Shown one piece after another: positions 19,334 to 33,607 of a stretch of DNA of 34,452 bases. The stretch is from an uncultured Pelagibacteraceae bacterium. Lineage in GTDB: Bacteria > Pseudomonadota > Alphaproteobacteria > Pelagibacterales > Pelagibacteraceae. The stretch's first letter is position 1. Each line of letters begins with the position of its first letter. Location: NCBI GenBank assembly GCA_902591845.1, contig CACJCG010000006.1:1-34452 (forward strand). Reading direction: 5' to 3'. The position numbers and the translations under genes are program-made. Under the pieces are notes generated by a model. It searched no databases. It was given only the letters and a program-made list of their open reading frames with translations, and was not told the DNA's origin.

Positions 19334-19985
19334 AATAATTTTAATTTATTTTTTTTTACTCTTAATCTTTGGCTCTATAAACAATATTGAATTAAATAAT
19401 TTAAAATTTACTGATATTAAAAAAATTAATATATCAGGTTTAGATGATTTTGATAATTTAATTATTTTGGAGAAAATTGAAAACTTAAATTTAAAGAATA
19501 TTTTTTTTCTAAACATTAATGAAATTAAAAAAATATTTGAGACAAATAATCTTATTGAAAAATATTATATTGTTAAAAAATATCCATCGACTTTAGATAT
19601 CAAAATTATAAAAACAGATTTTTTGGCAAAAATAAATAAAAATGGAAAAATTTTAATTTTAGGATCTAATAGAAAATTTTCTGAAAGTGAGCGTTCAAAT
19701 AAAAATTTACCATTTATCTTTGGAAAAATTGATATTAATGAATATATGAAGCTTAAAAATATTTTAGATCAATCAAATATATCTTATGACCAAATAAAAA
19801 ATTTATATTTTTTTCCCTCAAAAAGATGGGATTTAGAGTTTGAAAATAAAATTGTAATGAAATTACCAAAAGATTATTCAATTGAAACAATAAATTATAT
19901 GTTTGATTTTTTAAAAAATGAAAACTTCAGAAATATTAGAATAATAGATGGTAGAGTAAAGAATCAAATTATACTTAATGATTGA
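19314..19985 (+). CDS. ftsQ: FtsQ-like division protein (TM plus POTRA)
   Basis: N-terminal TM (IILIYFFLLLIFGSI) and POTRA-like KINISGLDDFDN...IIEKYYIVKKYPSTLDIKIIKTDFLAKI; between ddl and the ftsA position. Confidence 0.8.
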   Translation: MQQRKSKIILIYFFLLLIFGSINNIELNNLKFTDIKKINISGLDDFDNLIILEKIENLNLKNIFFLNINEIKKIFETNNLIEKYYIVKKYPSTLDIKIIKTDFLAKINKNGKILILGSNRKFSESERSNKNLPFIFGKIDINEYMKLKNILDQSNISYDQIKNLYFFPSKRWDLEFENKIVMKLPKDYSIETINYMFDFLKNENFRNIRIIDGRVKNQIILND

Positions 19986-20682
19986 AGAAACAGATTTTGA
20001 AACTTATTTAAATATATCACCAGATAAATTAGGAATTTATTTATTTGAAACAAATAAATCTAAAAATCTTTATGAAAAAGAAATTGTTATAAATAATAAT
20101 TTTGATTCTTTAGAGTTAGATGTTTTGATTAATTTTTTAGATGATAATATCTTTAAAATTGAAAAGCTTATTGGAAAATTTATTGAAAATATTTATATTG
20201 TAATTGAAGGTAAAGAAATTTCTAATTTAGAAATTGGAATAAAAAAAAAAAATTATGATAAGAATATAAATTTAAAAAATTTAGAAATTGCAATTGTTGA
20301 ATTAAAAGATTTATTTAGGAAAGGCAACTATGATCAAAAGATAATGCATGTATTAATTGTTAATTATTTGATTGATAATATTAGCTACAAATCTTTAGTA
20401 GACAATGTTTCTGCAAACAATATATGTCTTGAGGTAAAGTTTATAAGTATCCCAAACAATCTTGCATTAAAAATCGAAAAAATATTAGAAAAATACCAGA
20501 TTAAAATAATCAAGTATTTAGATGCAGAATATATAAAAAATTTTTTTAAAAATGATAATTTAGATTTTTCACAGATGGTATTTAAAATACTAAATGGCCA
20601 AAATATTAATGAAGTGAATTTAATTCCAAAAAGCCCTGAAAAGAAAGGTTTTTTTGAAAAATTTTTTCAACTATTCAGTTAA
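19978..20682 (+). CDS. Truncated FtsA-like protein: N-terminal segment + SHS2/1C domain + C-terminal amphipathic helix
   Basis: At the ftsA locus (ftsQ-X-lpxC). By-eye match to E. coli FtsA: IENIYIVIEGKEIS ~ ISSVYLALSGKHIS; KIMHVLIVNYLID...CLEVKFISIPNNLALKIEKILEKYQIKI ~ RVLHVIPQEYAID...[28 protein letters not shown]; C-terminal KKGFFEKFFQLFS is amphipathic. Confidence 0.65.
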   Translation: MIEETDFETYLNISPDKLGIYLFETNKSKNLYEKEIVINNNFDSLELDVLINFLDDNIFKIEKLIGKFIENIYIVIEGKEISNLEIGIKKKNYDKNINLKNLEIAIVELKDLFRKGNYDQKIMHVLIVNYLIDNISYKSLVDNVSANNICLEVKFISIPNNLALKIEKILEKYQIKIIKYLDAEYIKNFFKNDNLDFSQMVFKILNGQNINEVNLIPKSPEKKGFFEKFFQLFS

Positions 20683-20746
20683 TATTGTTTTTTCCGGTAA
20701 CATTAGTTGTTTTTAAATTTTAAGAGATTCAAATTATAAAAATGAC

Positions 20747-21667
20747 GTGTCTTATTTAACTCAAAAAACTATAAAAAAAAATGTCACTTTTTCAGGAATA
20801 GCCCTTCATAGTGGAGTAAATGTAAATATTTGCATAAAGCCAGCAGAACCAAACTTTGGAATAGTATTTAAAAGAGTAGATTTTAAAAATAATAATTTAG
20901 TTTATCCAAATTTTATGAATGTTTCCAGTACATCATTAAATACAACTGTTGAAAATGAATATGGGATAAAAGTTTCTACTATAGAGCATCTTATGGGAGC
21001 TTTATTTGGTCTAGGTATAGATAACGCATTAATAGAAATTGATAACGAGGAAGTTCCTATTTTAGATGGATCTGCAAAGCAATTTATTGAAAAGATAATT
21101 TTAGCAGGAATTGAAATCAGTGATGCACCAATTAAAATTATTAAGATTAACAAAGAGATAAAATTATCAGAAGGAAAAAGATTTATTAACATAAAACCTT
21201 CTACTTTAAGTTTAAATATTGATTTTGAATTAAATTATGAAAATGAAGTTATTGGAAATCAAAGAAATAAAGTTAAAGTATATGAGGACGATTTAACAGA
21301 TGTTTATAATTCAAGAACTTATTGTTTATTTGAAGATATTGAATTAATTAAAAAAAATGGTCTAGCTAAAGGTGGAAGCTTAAAAAATGCCATTGTAGTT
21401 AAAGGTGCGGAGATTCTTAATCCCGAAGGTTTAAGGAATCCTAAAGAATTTGTAAATCATAAAATTCTAGATTGTATTGGCGATCTTTATACAAGTGGAT
21501 ACAGAATCGTTGCAAATATAATGTGTTCTAGAGGTGGTCACTATTTAACAAATCAATTATTAAGAAAAGTTTTTCAAAATAAAGACAATTTTTCAATTTT
21601 AGAAATAAAAGAAAAAAACCTTCCTCACACATTAATAAATAGAAATTTACTAAGATCTATTGCATAA
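20747..21667 (+). CDS. lpxC: UDP-3-O-acyl-N-acetylglucosamine deacetylase (GTG start)
   Basis: SYLTQKTIKKNVTFSGIALHSG; STIEHLMGALFGLGIDNA; EVPILDGSA; RNPKEFVNHKILDCIGDLY. Confidence 0.97.
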   Translation: MSYLTQKTIKKNVTFSGIALHSGVNVNICIKPAEPNFGIVFKRVDFKNNNLVYPNFMNVSSTSLNTTVENEYGIKVSTIEHLMGALFGLGIDNALIEIDNEEVPILDGSAKQFIEKIILAGIEISDAPIKIIKINKEIKLSEGKRFINIKPSTLSLNIDFELNYENEVIGNQRNKVKVYEDDLTDVYNSRTYCLFEDIELIKKNGLAKGGSLKNAIVVKGAEILNPEGLRNPKEFVNHKILDCIGDLYTSGYRIVANIMCSRGGHYLTNQLLRKVFQNKDNFSILEIKEKNLPHTLINRNLLRSIA

Positions 21668-21715
21668 ATATAAAGATAGCTTTTAAAATACTTTTTTAAA
21701 AAGTATAAACTCAAG

Positions 21716-26257
<4,542 letters not shown>

Positions 26258-26261
<4 letters not shown>

Positions 26262-28294
26262 TTAATTCTCTTTTGATATCTTATCCAACCAGGACTTCTT
26301 GTACCTTCCTCAATTTCAAAATCTTGATTAAAATCAAAATCATCATCATTATTAATTTCCTCATCAAAGAAGGAATTTTTTTCTAAATGTTTTTCTGGAA
26401 GTTCATCAATAAATCTTGAAGCTATACTATCAATCCAATCTCCTTGATAAAATCTATTCATTGAAAAGGAAATTATAGCTTTTTTCTTTGCTCTTGTAAT
26501 TCCTACATATGCTAACCGTCTTTCTTCCTCTAGGCCATTTTGACCTTTTTCTTCGATAGATTTTTGGTGTGGAAACAACCCTTCCTCCCATCCAGGTAAA
26601 AATACAACATCAAACTCTAAACCTTTTGCTGCGTGCATAGTCATCATGTTAATTTTTTCGCCATCCCATTCCTGATCTACAGACGTTGCTAGAGAAACGT
26701 GTTCTAAAAAACTTTCTAAATTATCAAATTCTTTCATTGCACTTAATAACTCTTTAATATTTTCTAATCTATTTTCATTATCCAAGTCTTTTTTATTTTT
26801 AAGCATTGCTGAATATCCTGATTCATCCAAAACAATTTGTAATAATTTTATATGACTTGATTTTTTTACAATTAAATCGTTTCTCCACTTCATCAAAGAA
26901 TTGATAAATAAACTAAGACCAATTTTAGCTTTCGGTTTAATTAAATTTTGTTCAAGCATTTTTATTGATGCTCTTTCTAAATTTAAATTATTTTCCTTAG
27001 CAAACTCATGAATATTTTTTAAAGTACTATCACCTATCGATCTTTTAGGGTTATTCACTATTCTTTCAAAAGCTAAGTCATCTTTTTCCTGATGAATTAA
27101 TCTTAAATATGCAACACAATCTTTAATTTCAGCTCTTTCGTAAAATTTTGTACCACCTAATATTCTGTAAGGCATACCAATTTTAAGAAATCTTTCCTCA
27201 AATTCACGTGTTTGAAAAATGGCTCTAACTAAAATTGCAATATTATTATACGAAAACTTTTTTTTTATTTTTTTTTCAATTTCATCAGAAATCCCAATTG
27301 CTTCATCTTTTCCATTTTTAAAACAGTTTAATTGTACTGGATCACCCTCTTCCATTGTAGAAATCAATGTTTTTCCAACTCTATTTTGATTATTGGAAAT
27401 AAGTTCTGAAGCCACAGATAAAATATTCTGAGAAGATCTATAATTTTGCTCTAATCTTATTACTTTTGTATTTTTATAAACTTGATCAAATTCTAAAAAA
27501 TTTTTTATTTCTGCACCCCTCCAGCTATAAATTGATTGATCATCATCACCAACACAGCATATATTCTTATTTTTTTCTGATAAAAGATTAAGCCATTTAC
27601 TTTGAATAAAGTTTGTATCTTGGTATTCATCAACAAGAATATATTTAAAATTTTTAGAATATATCTCTCTAATATCAGAATTAAATTCTAAAATTTTTAC
27701 AGTATGTAAAATAAGGTCACCAAAATCACATGAGTTTAAATCAGTTAATTTTTGTTGATAAATTTTATAAAGTGGAACAATGGTTTTTTCGTAAATATCT
27801 TTTTTATTAATTACTACTTCATTTGGATAAAATCCTTTATTTTTCCAGCGATCTATTATTGCAAGTATAAATCTTGGTGATAATTGTTTAGTATCTATGT
27901 TCTCTGCTTTACAAATATTTTTTATAAGCCTGATCTGATCATCAGCATCTATGATTGTAAAGTTAGAATTAAGATTTGCTGCTGATGCATGTTTTCTTAA
28001 TAACTTTGCACAAATGGAGTGGAAGGTGCCTAACCAAGAAAGTCCTACTGCCGTAGAGCCAAGTATTTTACTGACTCTATTTTGCATTTCTTTTGCGGCT
28101 TTATTAGTGAATGTGACTGCTAAAATCTGATTAGGAAATGCCTTTTTTTCTCTAATAATATGGGCAATTCTGGAGGTTAAAACTTTTGTCTTTCCCGATC
28201 CAGCTCCAGCAACAATCAATAATGGGCCATCAAGATGCATAACAGCATTTTTTTGTGGTTCATTTAAATTGTTTAAATAATCCTTGTTTATCAT
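26258..28294 (-). CDS. uvrD: UvrD/PcrA superfamily 1 DNA helicase
   Basis: NEPQKNAV; GAGSGKTKVLTSRIA; LVDEYQDTNFIQ; CVGDDDQSIYSWRGA; LEQNYRSSQ; TMHAAKGLEFDVVFLPGWEEGLFPH. Confidence 0.96.
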
Positions 28295-28319
28295 TTAAAA
28301 TAATACTTTATAAGCTTTC

Positions 28320-29818
28320 TTGGCCATTATGAGCAAAACAAATTTTTTTTTAAAATATTTAAAAAACATCAGTAATTTAATTAATAGTCTTTTAGAAAAA
28401 AATTTAAACAGGTTAAATTTTATAAATCTAAGATATCTATTTAAAAATAATAAACTAATATTTACTTTTGTCGCATTTTTTGTTGTATTTATAAGTTATT
28501 TATTGATTCCAACTCTTTACAAACAATCTGATATTTCTAATGAGATCAAAAACGAACTTAAAAGTAAATTTGACTTAAATTTTAAATTTTCTCAAGATTT
28601 TAAATATAATTTATTTCCAAGACCTAATTTTACAACTACAGAGATAAATATTTATAATGATCAGGGTGAAATTTCAAAAATTAAAAAGTTAAAAGTCTTT
28701 ATATCATTTGATAACCTTATCTCTGTACAAAATATTGATTTAAGAGATTTAGTTTTAGAAAATGCAAATTTTAATTTAAATAAAAATAATTATAATTTTT
28801 TTCTCCAACTCCTAAATAAAAACTATAAAAATGGAAATCTTAAAATAAAAAATAGCAACGTTTTTTTTAGAAATTTAGAGAATGAGGTTTTGTTTATAAA
28901 TAAAATTTTAAAAATGAAATATTATTTTGAACCCAAGGAATTTAAAAGTATACTTTATTCAGATAACGAAATTTTCAACATACCTTATTCAATTGAATCA
29001 TTTTTTAATGAGGATAGATCAAAAATATTTTCAGAAATAAATCTTAATTTGATTAAACTTAAAATTGAAAATGAGCTTACATTTAAAAATGAAAAAAAAA
29101 TAGGTAGATCAGAGTTTATTTTTAAAAAATTAAAACAAATTGCAGAATATGAAATTAAAAAAATTATTTTGAATTTCATATATTTGATAAAAAAGATCAA
29201 CCAAGTATTAAATATATAGGAGAATTTAATTTAAAACCGTTTTATGCTAAATTGGATGGTGATTTAGATCAGGTAAATTTAAATTACCTAGTTAATTCTA
29301 ATTCTATTATTGTACAGTTTTTAAAAACTGAAATATTTAATCATAAAAATATAGATTTTAAATTAAATATCATTGCAGACAATATTTATAATAATTTTAG
29401 TTTTAAAAACATTAATCTAAAGTCAAAAATCCAAGAAGGTTTAATCGATATAGATAATACAAGTTTTGATTGGAAAGATATTGCAGAGTTTGAATTATTA
29501 GAAAGTTTAATTTATGTTAAAAATGGTCAATTGGTTCTAGACGGAAAACTAAATATAAAGATAAATAATTATATTGAATTATATAAATTTCTTCTTACTC
29601 CTAAAAAATATAGAAATAAAATTAAAAAAATTGATTTAAATTTTACTTATAATTTTGACCAAAAAATTACTGAATTAAAGGATATTAAGATAGATGATAA
29701 TATTAATCAAAATGTTAATAAAATTTTAAATAATGTTATTTTAAAAAAAGGTGACCTACAAAATAAAATTTATTTTAAAAACTTATTAAATGAGGCAATA
29801 AAGAGTTATGCGGGATAG
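28320..29818 (+). pseudogene. AsmA-like envelope protein gene split by a one-base frameshift (ORFs 28320-29219 and 29252-29818)
   Basis: First ORF has a TM and AsmA-like N-terminal pattern. After the A7 run at 29157-29163 the good sequence continues in another frame (KNYFEFHIFDKKDQPSIKYIGEFNLKPFYAKLDGDLDQ...), joining the second ORF. Likely ATG start at 28329. Confidence 0.65.
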
Positions 29819-31194
29819 ATCATTTTTTTTGGATTAATTATCCTATTATATTCTTTTTCATTTATTAATTTAGTTTTCAAGGTTTCGTGTTTTAATGTTG
29901 TATTATTTTTAAGAGCAGTTTTTGCTATTTTTGCAGCATTATCATATCCTATATGTGGCGCTAAAGCCGTTACTAACATAAGTGAATTATCCAGATGCTC
30001 CTGTATTTTTTTTTTATTAGCTTTTATTCCTTTAACACAATAAACAGCAAAATTTTTTGTGCTATCTGAAATTAAATCAATAGATTGTAAAATATTATGT
30101 GCAATTAATGGTTTAAAAACATTTAGCTCAAAATGACCATGAGATCCAGCCATAGTTATACCATTATGGTTACCAATAACTTTTACACACACCATTGTTA
30201 CCGCTTCACATTGTGTTGGATTAACTTTCCCTGGCATTATAGATGAGCCAGGTTCATTTTCAGGCAAGATTAATTCCCCGTATCCAGCTCTTGGGCCAGA
30301 ACCCAAGAAACGAATATCATTAGATATTTTCATTAAAGCTACCGCACAGGTATTAAGAGCACCAGAAAAATTAACAATTGCATCATGAGCAGCAAGCTCG
30401 GCAAATTTATTTGGAGCTGGTTTAAATTTAATTTTAGTAAATTTAGCAATCTCTTTAACAATTTTTTTGTCAAAATTTTTCTTTGAATTTATTCCGGTAC
30501 CAACAGCCGTACCACCTTGAGCAAGAAATAATATTTCTTTTAATGCATATTCAATTCTTTCAATACTTTTTTTAACTTGTGTATGATATCCTGAAAACTC
30601 CTGTCCGAGAGATAGTGGCGTAGCATCTTGTAAATGAGTTCTCCCAATTTTAACTATGTTTTTAAATTCAGTAGATTTTTTTTTAAGTTCTTTTTCTAAA
30701 ATTTTTAGGTTTGGTAGCATTTTAGAAATAGTCTCTTTAGCTACCGAGATATGCATTGCAGTTGGAAAAACATCATTTGTAGATTGAGATTTATTTACAT
30801 GATCATTTGGATGGACAGGCTTTTTAGCTCCCTTCTTACCCCCTAAAATTTCTATTGCTCTATTAGCAATAACCTCATTGACATTCATATTTGTTTGTGT
30901 TCCCGAACCTGTTTGCCAAACTTTTAAAGGAAAATTTTCATCTAATTTACCCTTAATCACTTCATCTGATGCTTTGATTATTGCTTTAGAAATTCTACCA
31001 TCAATCAATTTGTCTTTTGCATGTACTATTGCAGCTGATCTTTTAATAATTGCTATAGATTTAATGATTGAAATATTTACTAAAATTTTTCCAATATTAA
31101 AAAATTTGTTGGATCTTTGAGTAGATGCTCCCCAATATTTATCATTTGGAACATTTATGCTTCCAATACTGTCAAATTCTTTTCTTAATTTCAT
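29806..31194 (-). CDS. fumC: Fumarate hydratase class II
   Basis: DKYWGASTQRS; GSGTQTNMNVNEVIANRA; HPNDHVNKSQSTNDVFPTAMH; GRTHLQDATPLSLGQEFSGY; GSSIMPGKVNPTQCE. Confidence 0.98.
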   Translation of the reverse strand: MKLRKEFDSIGSINVPNDKYWGASTQRSNKFFNIGKILVNISIIKSIAIIKRSAAIVHAKDKLIDGRISKAIIKASDEVIKGKLDENFPLKVWQTGSGTQTNMNVNEVIANRAIEILGGKKGAKKPVHPNDHVNKSQSTNDVFPTAMHISVAKETISKMLPNLKILEKELKKKSTEFKNIVKIGRTHLQDATPLSLGQEFSGYHTQVKKSIERIEYALKEILFLAQGGTAVGTGINSKKNFDKKIVKEIAKFTKIKFKPAPNKFAELAAHDAIVNFSGALNTCAVALMKISNDIRFLGSGPRAGYGELILPENEPGSSIMPGKVNPTQCEAVTMVCVKVIGNHNGITMAGSHGHFELNVFKPLIAHNILQSIDLISDSTKNFAVYCVKGIKANKKKIQEHLDNSLMLVTALAPHIGYDNAAKIAKTALKNNTTLKHETLKTKLINEKEYNRIINPKKMIYPA

Positions 31195-31261
31195 TGATTA
31201 ATTTTTAAGTAACAAATAATTATTAACATACAATAATTTTTTAAAAACATACAGGAGCATT

Positions 31262-31633
31262 ATGTCGAATTTTAGCAAAGTAGGCACTTTCATGAAAACT
31301 TTTGGTCAGGAAGTTAAAACAAAACCTTCATTTAGTACTGATAAAATAAATAAATTAAGGATAGATCTAATTAAAGAGGAATTAGAGGAGCTTACAGAAG
31401 CCATGAATAATAAGGACTTATTGGAAGTAGCTGATGCACTAACAGATATATTATATGTAACTTATGGAGCAGGGCACGCATTTGGAATTGATTTGGATAA
31501 ATGTTTTGATGAGGTCCAAAATTCCAATATGAGTAAGTTAGATGAAAATGGAAAACCAATTTACAATGAGTCTGGAAAAGTCATGAAAGGCCCTAACTAC
31601 TTTAAGCCAGATCTATCAAAGTTTGTGAATTAA
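31262..31633 (+). CDS. MazG-like nucleotide pyrophosphohydrolase (all-alpha NTP-PPase superfamily)
   Basis: EELEELTEAMNNKDLLEVADALTDILYVTYGAGHAFGIDLDKCFDEVQNSNMSKL shows the EExxE...ExxD pattern; SD AGGAG upstream. Confidence 0.8.
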   Translation: MSNFSKVGTFMKTFGQEVKTKPSFSTDKINKLRIDLIKEELEELTEAMNNKDLLEVADALTDILYVTYGAGHAFGIDLDKCFDEVQNSNMSKLDENGKPIYNESGKVMKGPNYFKPDLSKFVN

Positions 31634-32463
31634 ATTTCTAACTTAAAGTCAACTGCAGGAGCACTGTGCGTAATACTGCCAACAGAAATTCTATTAACTC
31701 CAGTAGACGCAATGGCTTTAACAGTTTTTAAAGTAACATTCCCTGAAGCTTCAGTTTCATAATACTTTTTAGCAATTTTCACACTTTGTTTTAAATTTCT
31801 AATACTCATGTTGTCTAGTAGAAGAGTATTAAATTTTAGACCTAGTATAGATTTAAGTTGATTGACTGTATCAACTTCAACAGTAATTTTTTTTCCTTTT
31901 TTATTTTTAATCGCTTTTAATACCAAGTTCTTTAAATCTGAACTCGCTATATGGTTATCTTTGATTAAATATTCATCACTTAAGTTAAATCTATGATTTG
32001 TACCACCTCCTAATTTAACTGCATATTTTTGTATAACTCTTAAATTAGGAATTGTTTTTCTTGTGCAACAAATTTTAGTTTTTTTTCCAGCTAATTTAAC
32101 AAATTCATTTGTTTTAGTTGCTATTCCAGAAATATGAGATAAAAAATTTAAAGCAACTCTTTCCGCAATTAAAATATTTTTTGCTTTACCTTTTATCAAA
32201 GCAACTAACGAACCTTTACTAGTCCTTGAACCATCTTTTTTATTAATTATGAATTTTATTTTACTATCAATTAATGAAAAGGCTTCTTTAGCGAAAAGCA
32301 ATCCACCAACAATTGCGCTTTGATTTGAAATTAATTTAACTTTTACAACTTTATCATTATTAATTAGACTTGAAGTAATGTCTCCTGAGGGATAAAGGTC
32401 TTCGTTCAAAGCTAGCTTAACAGTACTTTTAATAAATTCTTTGCTTAATTTAATTTTTGACAC
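31630..32463 (-). CDS. nadC: Nicotinate-nucleotide pyrophosphorylase (carboxylating)
   Basis: EDLYPSGDITS; AERVALNFLSHISGIAT; CCTRKTIPNLRVIQKYAVKLGGGTNHRFNLSDEYLIKDNH. Confidence 0.97.
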   Translation of the reverse strand: MSKIKLSKEFIKSTVKLALNEDLYPSGDITSSLINNDKVVKVKLISNQSAIVGGLLFAKEAFSLIDSKIKFIINKKDGSRTSKGSLVALIKGKAKNILIAERVALNFLSHISGIATKTNEFVKLAGKKTKICCTRKTIPNLRVIQKYAVKLGGGTNHRFNLSDEYLIKDNHIASSDLKNLVLKAIKNKKGKKITVEVDTVNQLKSILGLKFNTLLLDNMSIRNLKQSVKIAKKYYETEASGNVTLKTVKAIASTGVNRISVGSITHSAPAVDFKLEI

Positions 32464-32467
32464 TTAA

Positions 32468-33472
32468 TTATCTGCCAATGGCTGCCATTCTCTCTACGGA
32501 TATTCTGGCTTTCTCAATTGTTTCTCTGTCCATAATTATTTCACCAGTTTCATTCTCTAGACAATCTAATATTTTTGGAAGTGTAATTTTTTTCATATGA
32601 GGACACATATTACATGGCTTAACAAAATCCACATTTGGATTTTCTATTTGAATATTGTCACTCATTGAACACTCTGTAACCATCATTACTTTTTTTGGTT
32701 GATTATCTTTTACATATTTGATCATTCCAGATGTAGATCCTGCAAAATCACTTGCTTCAATTACATCAGGAGGACATTCTGGGTGTGCAATAATTTTAAT
32801 TCCTGGGTTATTTTTTCTTATATCCTCTATTTCTTTTTTATTAAATTGATCATGGACAATACAAATTCCTTTCCAAGAAATAATTTCAACATCAGTTTGA
32901 GAAGCAACATATTTAGCTAAATAATCATCAGGTAAAAATATTACTCTTTTTACCCCAAGTGATTTAACTATTTTAACTGCATTAGCAGATGTGCAACAAA
33001 CATCTGTTTCAGCCTTAACCTCTGCTGAGGTATTAACATAAGACACAACAGGAACGCCTGGGTATTTTTCTTTTAATAGCCTAACATCTTTACCTGTAAT
33101 AGATGATGATAAAGAACAGCCAGCATCCATATCTGGTAGAATAACTTTTTTATTAGGACTCATTAATTTTGCAGTCTCTGCCATAAAATGAACTCCAGCC
33201 ATCAAGATAATGTCAGCAGAAGTTTTTGAAGCTTCTATTGCTAATGCTAGAGAGTCTGCAGAAAAATCTGCAACACCATGATAAATTTCTGGTGTTTGAT
33301 AATTGTGGGCAAGAATTACGGCATTTTTTTCTTTTTTTAATTTATTAATTTTATGAATATATGGGGCATACACTGACCATTCAATTTCAGGCACAACCTT
33401 AGAAATTTTTTGATAAATAGGATCTGTTGCTTTACGCACTTCTTGTGTAAATTCCATAACAATTTTTACCAA
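32468..33472 (-). CDS. nadA: Quinolinate synthase (4Fe-4S)
   Basis: ILAHNYQTPEIYHGVADFSADSLALA; FMAETAKLMSP; HPECPPDVI; MVTECSMSDNI; CNMCPHMKKITL. Start may be the second ATG (33457). Confidence 0.97.
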   Translation of the reverse strand: MVKIVMEFTQEVRKATDPIYQKISKVVPEIEWSVYAPYIHKINKLKKEKNAVILAHNYQTPEIYHGVADFSADSLALAIEASKTSADIILMAGVHFMAETAKLMSPNKKVILPDMDAGCSLSSSITGKDVRLLKEKYPGVPVVSYVNTSAEVKAETDVCCTSANAVKIVKSLGVKRVIFLPDDYLAKYVASQTDVEIISWKGICIVHDQFNKKEIEDIRKNNPGIKIIAHPECPPDVIEASDFAGSTSGMIKYVKDNQPKKVMMVTECSMSDNIQIENPNVDFVKPCNMCPHMKKITLPKILDCLENETGEIIMDRETIEKARISVERMAAIGR

Positions 33473-33512
33473 TTTGAAACATAATTGTCATTCATTTATT
33501 ATGAGACATATC

Positions 33513-33598
33513 GCGGTCGTGCTGAAATTGGTAGACAGGCACGGTTGAGGGCCGTGTGGACTTAGTCCATGAGAGTTCGAGTCTCTCCGACCGCACCA
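33513..33598 (+). tRNA. tRNA-Leu(GAG)
   Basis: GCGGTCG...CGACCGC acceptor stem, class II long variable arm, anticodon stem CACGG/CCGTG with loop TTGAGGG, encoded CCA. Confidence 0.95.
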
Positions 33599-33607
33599 AA
33601 TCCAATA

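Noticed and set aside
21688-21706. Near-palindrome ATACTTTTTTAAAAAGTAT between lpxC and bamD
   Set aside because: All-A/T core in a very AT-rich genome and no clear U-tract; too weak to call a terminator or operator.
31630-33472. nadA-nadC pair without nadB
   Set aside because: nadB (or aspartate dehydrogenase) may be elsewhere; a window cannot show absence.
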